Shown here one piece after another: positions 1-9,800 of a stretch of DNA of 60,000 bases. The translations under genes were made by a program, and so were the position numbers. The notes under the pieces are model-generated. The model saw nothing but the letters and a program-made list of their open reading frames with translations. It was not told the DNA's origin and made no database searches. How positions within the stretch are numbered: the first letter of the stretch is position 1; every line of letters begins with the position of its first letter. This DNA comes from Bolinopsis microptera (lineage: Eukaryota > Ctenophora > Tentaculata > Lobata > Bolinopsidae), in NCBI RefSeq assembly GCF_026151205.1, contig NC_087083.1:8679460-8739459 (forward strand). Direction: 5' to 3'.

Positions 1-1426
1 TTTTAATAATACGCAATTGGACAACTAAACCGAAACATGCTATAACTAAACAATGTTAATGTTCCGTTCCTGATTGAACAGTTAGCATCACAGTCAGTTG
101 GAGGAGCGACCAACACACTATCAAGATCGGTTGTTTATCTTAAACCCCCCCCCCCCCCAACAGTTTGTATTGTACGTGGGCAATGGGCACGGTTATATAA
201 GTACAACAATCACACTATTTCAAGTTCATGACGTAATCATGGCGTGTTTACCGCGGTGCAGATATTGCACGTGGACCTTGCCGAGCCGAGATGTGGTAGA
301 GATAACAATGTGAACAGAGGGTCAAATAAAGATAAGGAAAGTAAACACACAATATCGATCTGCTGACTCGTCCTGTTTGTGATTGGACGGATCGGTGTCA
401 CATGACATAACACCTCTATTACAAGTGGTCGCTCGTTGAGGATGACGGAGCACATCAGGGCTGCCCGTCGTCAGAATAAATTTAATTCAGTTGTTAGTAT
501 AATTGTTATATTGTTGTGTTGGTAACCTACCTTTGTTGTGTTTCTTTTGACTTTGTTATCATGCTGTGCTCTGGAAATTGTGATAGTACCTGTCCGATTT
601 GTTAAGGAGACGATCTCCCTAGCTGTTCATATGTTGCAGGATCAGAATGTTCGTGAGGAACAGTCACCAAAAGTGAGTTGCTTACCTGCTGTGTGTTTTC
701 GTACTCTGGTCTTCACTCAAGTTGCAAAGCTGCAATAAACGTATCGCAAAGAACATTTATATCTGAAAATTGTGTTAGTACCAGTTTGATCAGTTAAGGT
801 GAGGATTGCCTCGATCTGTCGGGTTCAGCTTAACTGCCTAGGTCATGAGTAGAACCTAAGGATCAAAACATATGTTGCTTGTTGCTCGTATCAACTATAA
901 AACATCAATTTTGAGGGATAAGGAAGTGTTTATAGGTTCTGAAACCTAGCTAAATCGATTTTTCGTGCAATTTTAGGTCAGAAACAGTCATCAAAATGAG
1001 TTAATAAGAAGGTCGATTTCTCGGTTATTTTTGAGCTTTCGTTCAGAAAATAATTCGGGGCCTTCAAAGGGGGGTAACAAGAAAGCGTTACAAGTGTTAC
1101 AAGCCTTCTATAATACAAAATGTGTATCATCTCTTCAACCCGCTGAACATGTGCTTACCCTAAAAATGTAAACAAATGTGTTTCACCTCCTCAACCCGCT
1201 GAACATGTGCTTACTATTAAAGTAAACAAATGTGTTTCACCTCCCCACCAGTATCCACATCTATAGGTAGTCATATATACCATAATTTGGGTGTATGTTA
1301 CGTTAAATCGGAGTTTTGATTTGAGACTCAAAGTTTACTTATTCGAATTATAGATAAAATCAAATTCAAATTGACAATTTAGTCAAACCATCTATAATCT
1401 AATATATTTAAGGTTCTGAAACTCAC
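1..1426. other. Non-coding stretch, no gene seen
   Basis: I see no convincing exon here. There is a poly-C run at 145-158. A short imperfect tandem duplication lies at about 1118-1245: a segment around the shared string CAACCCGCTGAACATGTG occurs at 1125-1158 and 1180-1213, with a third partial start near 1234. Downstream exons of the candidate minus-strand gene at 1427-1496 should lie in this stretch or beyond the window edge, but I could not identify any. Confidence 0.5.
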
Positions 1427-1496
1427 CTGAAATCATCAGCAGCATGCTAAGTCCAGCAATTATCGTCATCATGTTCCAAAACATTGGGCGGATCAT
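1427..1496 (-). CDS. Possible first exon with signal peptide (minus strand)
   Basis: Reading the minus strand, an ATG at 1496 opens a 70-nt stretch that codes for about 23 residues. It has a Met/Leu/Ile-rich core (MTIIAGLSMLLMIS) typical of a signal peptide or membrane anchor. It ends at a good 5' splice site, TCAG|GTGAGT, in phase 1, which is common for first exons of secreted proteins. No downstream exon was found, so function is unknown. A chance ORF next to a chance GTGAGT cannot be excluded. Confidence 0.22.
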
Positions 1497-2381
1497 TACT
1501 TAAACTGACCGATGATTAAGATATAAAGAATTTTCGATATAAGTGCGACCCTCAAAAACAAATACAAAGGAAAAGTGGTGACCGCGGCCACTAAGCAACA
1601 AAAATCCTGAGTCACCAAAAGATCGGACCAAATCACCCAATTTATAAATTATAAATTAGAAAGTAAAAATTGTAAAATTGTAAAATTTAGCACAGGTGTC
1701 AGATCAAAACTGAAATTAACGACGAATAGTATAATAGTATAAATCGACAATATCAATTATCACATGATTTGATTAGTTGGATTTGAGGGGTACTCACGGT
1801 TAAACCCGAATCGAAATTTCGGTTGTTTATTACTTTATTATTACGAAAGTCAACGACTGATCAAAACATAATACAGACGAAGCTATATCAAAATGATAAC
1901 TAAATGGTAAAACTGAAAGAGTAGGCAACTAACGCGAAAATACGCGCGTATTTTCGCGTCGACTTTAAGTAAGGGCGTGATCAGGAATATTGAAAAATAG
2001 GCTTTGTTGCTTAATAGGTGACGAATTGTGAAATTCGGATTAGTTGCCATATCAGAGAGGAATTTGCATCCGGTTCAACATAACTTCCATACAATAACCT
2101 TATCAATTTCAAAGATAAATTGATGTCAGATATCAATACCAAATCCAGTGGCAGAACAACGAAAAAATACAACAAATCGAATAGAAATCAAACGATATAT
2201 ATTGATCAGTTAAGTCTGAGGCACGGGCTTATGTGAATTCCTTTGTTAAATTTCTCTGTCAGATCTATTTCCGGATACACACGTGGAAATGCCAAATGTA
2301 TTGTCTTCGATACAGAAAACTTGCTAAGAAATGAAAGGTCACTCGATCCTTATTATACCTATTTATTATACCTACCTTATC

Positions 2382-2430
2382 AGACGTTATTTTACCGGAC
2401 ATTGCGTGAACGGACATTAAAATAAAAGCT
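2382..2430 (+). repeat. Solo end of the pogo-like transposon family
   Basis: The string TACCTTATCAGACGTTATTT followed by GGACATTGCGTGAACGGACATTAA matches the left terminus of the transposon at 8811-9659 (TACCTTATCGGACCTTATTT, then two GAACGGACATTA-type subrepeats). The following AGCTCGAAGGCATTC is also shared with about 8882-8895. No opposite end is found nearby, so this is a truncated copy or a recombination remnant. Confidence 0.6.
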
Positions 2431-3741
2431 CGAAGGCATTCGTGATCATTATTTCATTTAACTACCCCAGTCATCGCCTTGGCAGAAGAAGTCGAAATGG
2501 TTTATACTAATCAAAGCAGTTGCATGAACTTGTGCTTGAAATCACAAATTTAAAAAATTTAAACAGAACCTTTTGTGTTCTTCAGACATCATGCTCACGT
2601 TTCATAACCTTTAAATAACCAGGACTATAATAGATAAAGCCACAAATAGTCCACGAATACTTGCAGTATCATTGTGATAAGGACAATACTGCCATGCAGC
2701 TCCGTGGAATCTGCTTATCAGGATCATCAATCACATGATCTTCATCTTGTCAACTAAAAAGTGATCTTATCGACGTATTGTCTGATCTCCAATAAACGTC
2801 ACAAATAATGCGGTGAAGGAGCACTCTTTTTACTTTTTTAGTGGCTCATTGGTCAATTTCTAGCCATAGATATTGACCAATTTTAGTTATTGAAGTAAGC
2901 GATGCATTAGAATTCAAGATTTTGAGCAACTGGTTGGCTGACTAAATAATATAAAGATTTTAAGAGAAGAGAAAGATAAGAGAAATATAAGAGAAAGGGA
3001 AGAGAAATGGAAGAGAAAGGGAAACTGAAAGAGAAAGCAGTGATTAATCTTCCTTTGCTTAGCTGGATATAAAAGTTTAGTGGATAATCTTCGGATAAAT
3101 ACCACAAAAAATAAAAGCAACTACTCAACTAGATGAAGTGACATTATTTGAACTCTTGAAATTACCTGCTATCTAATCAAAAGGACTGAAGAACAAAGTG
3201 AAGAAGCTACTGAGCTCATTACACGTGATCTGAAAATAAGCTAATCCAAGTGAGTCAGGGCAGAGTTTTCACTTGGTGAATGTAAGCATGTGATATTTTA
3301 GTCTGATACACCATATCAAAGGTGAATTAGGTCACAGCTTTGATGTTATTGTTGGTGATTGCTTGTTGGCGAGACTGTTTCCCTATCTAACTGACGCATC
3401 ACGTGCTATTATAGAGTTGTGTTGAAATGGAGGAAATTGTCTAGAAGCTGAAACACATAACGCTCGTTAACTTAATTTAAGCAATAAGCACCTATGAATG
3501 TCACTTGTCCTACTCCTTTGATCACAGTGCCGGCAAGCACGACCATTATTCCCCCTCCTTCATCCCAGAAGAATCACAACTCTGAGCACGTAGAAATCGC
3601 AGGGCTCATGAGTCGCTCAACAGGTTAATAACTTATACGAATTTTTTTAAAAACCCCGAAATGACCTCATTCAGGTGCCTTAAAACCCTGTTAAAATTGA
3701 ATTAAAGTTCTGCAAGCCGTCTAGGCCTTAACTCTAATCAC

Positions 3742-3763
3742 AACCCTAACCCTAGCCCTAAAC
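3742..3763 (+). repeat. Short interstitial telomere-like tract
   Basis: About 22 bases read as three to four degenerate CCCTAA units (AACCCTAACCCTAGCCCTAA). This matches the metazoan telomere repeat TTAGGG on the other strand. It is too short to be a telomere and is probably an interstitial repair scar or chance. Confidence 0.4.
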
Positions 3764-4305
3764 AATTGAATTCGTGAGCAATACAAACAGTGTGTCGTGG
3801 ATGTTTTGAAACGGAAGTTTGGCAACATCAACAATCGACATTTCATATGACTTTTTGAGTGGATTTAACACAATGAAAGAGTGATTTTAATGAAATTTGA
3901 GTGGGTTTTGTCATTTCCCCCTTTCGTGGTAAGGACTACCATGAAATTAATTTTTACCTTTATATTAAATATGCTCTTTTATTGGGTTGTCAGATCAAAC
4001 TTATTTGTTATTTACAGTGTACTACCAAAATGCTCTTTCAGGTTGGATAAAAGTTGCAAATGTTGCTCATGGGTAAGTGCCATCAACGAATTTGAAATGA
4101 AAACAGTAGAATTAGATCTAATACTACATCGTAACCAAAGTTTGTGCTGTCAAGAAAACAATTGCCAGCACTAAGCACTTAAGAGCAAGAGCAGAACTAT
4201 TATCATTACTAATTGCCTAATTGACCAACACTCGTGCCTAATTGATCTGCACTCATGGAAAAATTAGAACAAAACAATAACTGCATCGAAGTGGGTTGTT
4301 TTTTA

Positions 4306-4481
4306 CATAGTTGGTTCGTGCGTCAATTTTTCGGGAAAAGTACGTAAAGTGCGTTTGAATTAATTCGTGCGTTAAAAGTGCGTTTAAGTACATTTACCGT
4401 TGAATTCACCGTTTTACGTTTTTTCGTACGTTAAGTACGTTATGTTTTAAAAGTACGTTAAGTGCGCACGAACCAACTATG
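4306..4481. mobile_element. 176-bp inverted-repeat MITE-like element
   Basis: The element starts CATAGTTGGTTCGTGCG and ends with the exact reverse complement, CGCACGAACCAACTATG: 17-bp perfect terminal inverted repeats. Inside are several degenerate subrepeats of the type TACGTTAAGTGCGTTT in both orientations. It is non-coding. No clear target-site duplication is seen, although both flanks carry a GTTTTTTA-like string. The superfamily is not assigned. Confidence 0.65.
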
Positions 4482-4684
4482 GTTTTTTAACTCTCAGTGG
4501 CTAATCCAAGTCCAACCTGTATATCTAATACACGGTGTGTGTCCCTAACGTATCGAACATATCGGTCATGCAGTCAAGCAATTGACATGACTCTATTATC
4601 AAATGTGGTTTTAAACACGACTTTATAGCAGTATAGGATGCCAAACAATGTCAATAAGTCAGATGCAAGTGGAGGCTATTCGAA

Positions 4685-4890
4685 TCTATATTAAAAATTT
4701 CAAAATGTGTGTGGGTCTGTGCGTCTGTGCGCGTGTAATTTCCGAACGGCTTTATCAAGAAAACGGTTAGAGTTATGGGACTGGTTTTTTTTCGGTATAG
4801 TGCCGAGAAAACTATGAGGAAGCAAATAAGGAAAGTTTTTATAAATCAGCCGGTGGTAAGTGGTTTAATTGATGGTTTTGTATCCCAAAT
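4685..4890 (+). repeat. Dispersed repeat, copy 1
   Basis: This stretch, including GTTATGGGACTGGTTTTTT, CGGTATAG and CGGTGGTAAG, is homologous to the reverse complement of 12540-12765. Similarity covers at least 180 bp, starting in the GTGTG-rich head and ending at the TTTTGTA(T/C)CCCAAAT string. It is a repeat family of unknown class with no coding capacity visible. Confidence 0.6.
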
Positions 4891-4899
4891 CTAACTTTT

Positions 4900-4934
4900 T
4901 CTCCCTCTCTCACACTCTCTCTCTCTCTCTCTCA
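4900..4934 (+). repeat. CT-rich microsatellite
   Basis: A run of CTCCCTCTCTCACAC followed by perfect (CT)n, at the end of the dispersed repeat copy. Confidence 0.8.
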
Positions 4935-6103
4935 CCATTTACAGCTCCCCTAATTACAGCTTTGGTTTATAATTAGGTAATTTGGCAGTAGAGCTAGGGG
5001 CCGCAAGATTGCCTATTAAGTATTACTATAAGTATAATTGGATACGTGTTGGTTTCGACTGAGCAAGTTCATGCTTTTACACCGTTTCAACCTTCGCACC
5101 GTTTATATTTCTAAAATTTAACTGCGGTAGTGAAGTCCCGGCCCCCACCCCGGCGAGTCCAACTCGGCGCGCGTCTTGGTAGGTTATACACTTACAAATT
5201 CACAAGCTAATTATTTATAGCACAGCAAAGCCAAACTACAATGGAATGATTATTTTGATTTATTTTATCCTACTTGCGATTACGACGTGACGTAGAATCA
5301 AACAATCTGCAATCATGAATTGTTTTAAAGTATAATCATTGTGCATCAACGAAATAAAGTGGCCGAGGCCACTTGGTAATCAGCTAGACACAATTGAGGC
5401 ACATTTCCAATTTTCCAGGATAAGGCCAGGGTGGTAGTTATAGTGTCCAATTAGCTGATGTTTATGGAATCATTATTGCCGAGTACAGCTACCTTCGGGA
5501 AGTTCTTTTTAATATTGAATATATTCTGCAATGGGAGAAGGGAGCGACCGATTTCATTCTCGGTATCATTTTGCATTTACGGACGGTCATTCATATTAAT
5601 ATAATTTACTTTTGTTCGGGAAAGAGAGACATGCACCATGGCAGCAGTCCACTATACCCAATTACGGGTTTTGGTCAAATACAGTACCATTATACAGTAC
5701 CTAGATAAACCTAAACTATTACACTTTGAGTGCCAAACATTATTTGCTCACCCTTCTCATAGAAGCAAATGTTTGTGTATACAACTATAATATAGCCCAG
5801 AAGCTTTGTATCCACACGTCTGATGATGACACATGTGTTGTTTATCTATCTCTGAACACAAACAACTGCAGAATGTGCACCAAAAAGCATGATACACTTT
5901 ACAGTTTACACGGTACAATTTTAACATATTTTGGTTCAATCTGCAAAAAAATTGTTGTTATAAAGTTGCACGAGACTTTTCATAAGTTGGCCAAAACCTT
6001 TTGTTAAACTTACGAAATACTTTCTGTTCCTTAAACCGTTTCGTTAGATATATCGAATATATTGTCCCTGGTGTGTTAAATGCATACACTGGACACATAG
6101 CTA
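4935..6103. other. Non-coding stretch with a MITE fragment
   Basis: No gene is recognised. The stretch contains the half-copy of an inverted-repeat element at 5542-5687. The open frame at 5726-6007 gives a Cys-containing peptide without a known domain, splice context or signal peptide, so I do not call it. Confidence 0.45.
5542..5687 (+). mobile_element. Half copy of the 334-bp MITE family
   Basis: This matches the right arm of the inverted-repeat element at 10156-10489, with shared strings such as GAGCGACCGATTTCATTCTC, AAAGAGAGACA and GGGTTTTGGTCAAATA, but with substitutions and small gaps. Only one arm is present. It is an older, truncated member of the same family. Confidence 0.65.
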
Positions 6104-6248
6104 CATATCCAGTGTACATTTATACATATCCAGTGTACATTTATACATATCCAGTGTACATTTATACATATCCAGTGTACATTTATACATATCCAGTGTA
6201 CATTTATACATATCCAGTGTACATTTATACATATCCAGTGTACATTTA
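6104..6248 (+). repeat. 21-bp minisatellite, about 7 copies
   Basis: Near-perfect tandem copies of a 21-bp unit (CATATCCAGTGTACATTTATA). The unit length is a multiple of three, so open frames appear on both strands, but they only echo the repeat and are not genes. Confidence 0.95.
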
Positions 6249-6773
6249 ACAGACCAGGGAAAAAATAAATGAGCACATCTATAGTTCCACGGAAGGTTTA
6301 TAATAAACTTGTAAGCTATAAGCTGTTTATTATAACCATTAACCATTCACGTTCTGGTGTACTGCCCACTTAACGGATTATAACAGTTTCCAGTTTATTG
6401 AGTAGTGTGGAACATACTACTTGTTAATGTCTGGCCTGTGAGGAACATGAATAATCTCATTGAAAATATTTATGTGCCGAGTCTGCGGCAACAGGACCAG
6501 CAGGTGATATTTTTATTATTTCTATTTATTTGTTATTTTATTTTATTTGAAAAAATTGATCTCTGGTCTTACAACTAGGTTCAATTATTAACAAACAATT
6601 GAATTGTTAGTTGTATTGTAAATTGTGCGCGAATAAACGGTGAGCCGATTTCTTGGAGTAGTTACACTGCAGTAGACCTGAAACATCGTAGATATAAAGA
6701 TAAATTCATTGCTTAGATAATATAGTAAACTTAACTGTTCTTCCAGCTCTTTAGATAACCTAGTCTTGTTAAA
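6249..6773. other. Upstream region of the TRPM-like gene
   Basis: No exon recognised. This would hold the promoter and 5' UTR of the gene starting at 6774 if that ATG is right. No promoter element stands out. Confidence 0.4.
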
Positions 6774-6864
6774 ATGCCGCTATTCAGGATCATTGGGTAC
6801 ACAGGCATGTGGTTTGCAAAGGGGAGTGTGAGAGATTTGCCGAAAAGAAACCAGGAGACGACCG
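6774..6864 (+). CDS. TRPM-like exon 1 (tentative start)
   Basis: ATG at 6774 in an AAAATG context gives about 30 residues ending at ACCG|GTAAGG in phase 1. It joins in frame to 7833 through a rather weak acceptor (AGACCAG|AC). The N-terminus of TRPM proteins is poorly conserved, so homology cannot confirm this exon; only phase and splice fit support it. Confidence 0.45.
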
Positions 6865-9800
6865 GTAAGGGTTTCAGTGTTTGTTGTTTGATAATTTATT
6901 GTTTCCATTGTTTATTTAATTCATCTCTTCTCTAAAACTGACCGGCTCAAAAGTAAAACCAGTGTTAATATTATTTGTCTAATGAGCATTTTGCGGCATT
7001 TCGATAGCACTATAATATAAAGTTATATCGAGGGCACTTTGTATAGTAGCCTGATACTGATAGATCACTTTCTCCACCCAGTATAGAGTATGTTGTTTTA
7101 TTATTTACAGTTCCATTTGTATGGAATGTAAAACTAAACATCTATTATATATATCATATGTGACCGTATTAATATGTGGTCCCATACTGCTGACAATATG
7201 GCATGCTGCAATTATTGTGACGCTAACTGAATATAACTGTACGTTTAAACAATCGTAATAATCAAAACAATGTGACATATTAATACGGTCACATACGATA
7301 GATGTTTAACATTCCATACAAATTATGTAATGGAACTGTAAATAATCAAACAACATACTCTATACTGAAAGTTATCTATCAGTATCATACTATAGATTAT
7401 TGCTGCAATCATTGTGACGCTAACTGAATATAACTGTACGTTTAATCACATTGTTTTGATTAATACGATTGTTTAATACATCTATAGGTTGCAATATTTG
7501 TTATAATACGTCCGATGAATAGAAGTATTAAACATAACCTTGTTATCAGTTAATTGTTGCACGCAAGATTTAATAAAGTAACTTATTAATGCTTTTCAAT
7601 CAAAGGTACTAGTCATACCAGATGGTTTCTTGGGCATTTACGTCCACGATAATACTTTTTCAACACAACCAGAATGTTCTCAAACGTAAATACTAATACC
7701 AATCACTTAAGCTCCTCAAACCACTTCAACCCTGTAATTGTTATAAGCTCATTGTTGCACGCTAGATGTAACAAAATGACTTTCATTAAACGTAATCACC
7801 AGCAAGTCCTAAAATGTAAAGACTAAGACCAGACAAACCATTGTATCCCAACAGTTGCGGGTGTGGAAGAAACAGAGAAGACCACACAGAGACAGCTTTA
7901 AGAAAAGGAGTAGAGGCTACAGGAGCGTGGAACAAGCTGCAGGATTGTAAGGATGTACCTACTAACGGGTACGGTAAAATGAAGTTTGTATTCGAGGATA
8001 CTGATCAGACACCTGACGTAAGTTCCTTCTCAAATGACCGGATATTATCCAACTATCAGTAAGTTGCTTCTCAAATAACCGGATATAGATATTATCCAAC
8101 TATCAGTAAGTTCCTTCTGGGTAAAATAAGTTTATTCACGGTTGATTGACCTCACTTGCGACTTAAAGTTTAGAATATGACATGTATGAACCCCTTCAGA
8201 ACATATACATTGTACTTGTAGTATACGGTAAATATTATAGTACTATGCATTATATGCTGGAGAATAGAGTTACGAAATGTTTGTTAACCAATTGGTCGTA
8301 TGACTGAATCTGTTTAGTTTGTGAGGATATCAGACAGTATGTGCGAGACCGAGGAGGGTATGGACAAGATCATCAACCTCATGACTCTCGAGGAACTGTG
8401 AGACTTTTAAAATTAATTTCCTAAGCTGCATAGATATTTTAATACAAAAGTCAGACTCAGATTAAACTATTTTCCTGTAGAAATGATATCAAATACTCAC
8501 ATATTATAACAAATTGTTTCTTAGTCGTCTAATTTGTTGATCTCCTCAGATGGGGCATGGACGAACACAAGGAACCGAACCTAGTAATCTCTGTCACAGG
8601 TGGTGCCGGTAAATTTGAAGTGCCCACTGAACTGAAGAATAACTTTGCGAAGGGCTTGTGCGCGGCGGCAAAGAGCGCTAATGCTTGGATCGTCACAGGT
8701 GGAACTGATGCTGTGAGTAAATTTGCACAACTCTTGGAGTTTGCTAATTATAAAGTACGATGTGGATAATAATGTCACGTGACCTATAACACGTGATCTA
8801 TCACTTGACCTACCTTATCGGACCTTATTTGGACGGACATTACATGAACGGACATAATTGTGAACGGACATTAATATGAACGCTCGAAGGCATTCAAAAA
8901 TCCGAAATGATTTTTTAATCCATTTTTTATACAGTAAGTAAGAAAAGAAGTCATTAAGCAGTAAAAATGTTAAAATATGTGTACATGATCAGTGTCTAAT
9001 ATCACATATCATCCTCATTAAATGGGTTTTCGTGCATGAAATAGTCCATGCTTAAACAAGCATCAGTGATTTCTAGCTTTGTGGAAACCTTTTTTGTCAA
9101 ACTGCCCCGGTCCTGCATTTCATTGTTAACTTTTACAAGCCATTCGGCGTGAAGTGGTTTTATCTTAGACAACTTTAGGTTAACCTTAACATCACGTGGA
9201 GCTTTCCTAGCACTGTTTCATAACCTCCCCTCAGTAATATGAACTATAACAACGTCGGACAATGTCCTTGGCAACACGATTTACCGTAATATCTAGAGGC
9301 TGGAACAAGTTTGTCATGTTGGCGGGGACTAGCTCATGAACTATGTTGTTGAGTGCCATAATTTCGTTGACTTTTTTCCGCCAAGTGACCCTTGAAAACA
9401 TCATATACTAGTAAAGTTTTCTGTGCCTCCGGCAGACCAAGGAGAACCTTTCCGTCGTTAACTTACGGCACAATAAAGTTCTCAAAGTTGTCATATTCTG
9501 GACAAAAAGTTCGAAATTGAAAAATTTTTGAAAAAATTTCAACGGACTTTAACTTGGACGGACATTAATTGAACGGACTTTATTTGAACGGACATTAAGA
9601 TGAACGCTAGGGCCTCCAGCGTTCAAGTAATGTCCGTCCAAATAATGTCCGATAAGGTATAACACACCTGCAATATTTCCAGGGTGTTATGAAGATGGTG
9701 GGTGACGCTGTGTACGCGTTTCCGGGAGATATTGTAACTATCGGAGTTGCAACATGGGGTATCGTGAGGGGCAAATCTCAGCTTCTTAGATCAGCTGACT

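Larger units (their letters stand above)
1497..4305. other. Non-coding stretch with repeat fragments
   Basis: AT-rich, with no exon I can support. It holds a relic of the pogo-like transposon end (2382-2430), purine-rich GAGAAA tracts near 2960-3035 and a short telomere-like tract (3742-3763). The open frame at 3881-4174 encodes a hydrophobic and then Cys-containing peptide, but has no splice context or recognisable domain. Confidence 0.5.

Noticed and set aside
3742-3763. Chromosome end
   Set aside because: The telomere-like tract is only about 22 bases, degenerate and flanked by ordinary sequence.
6104-6248. CRISPR-like array
   Set aside because: The repeats are directly adjacent with no unique spacers, and the genome is eukaryotic. 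They are plain minisatellites.
6001-6346. Open frames on both strands with TYPVYIY or NVHWICI repeats
   Set aside because: They are translations of the 21-bp minisatellite, whose length is a multiple of three.
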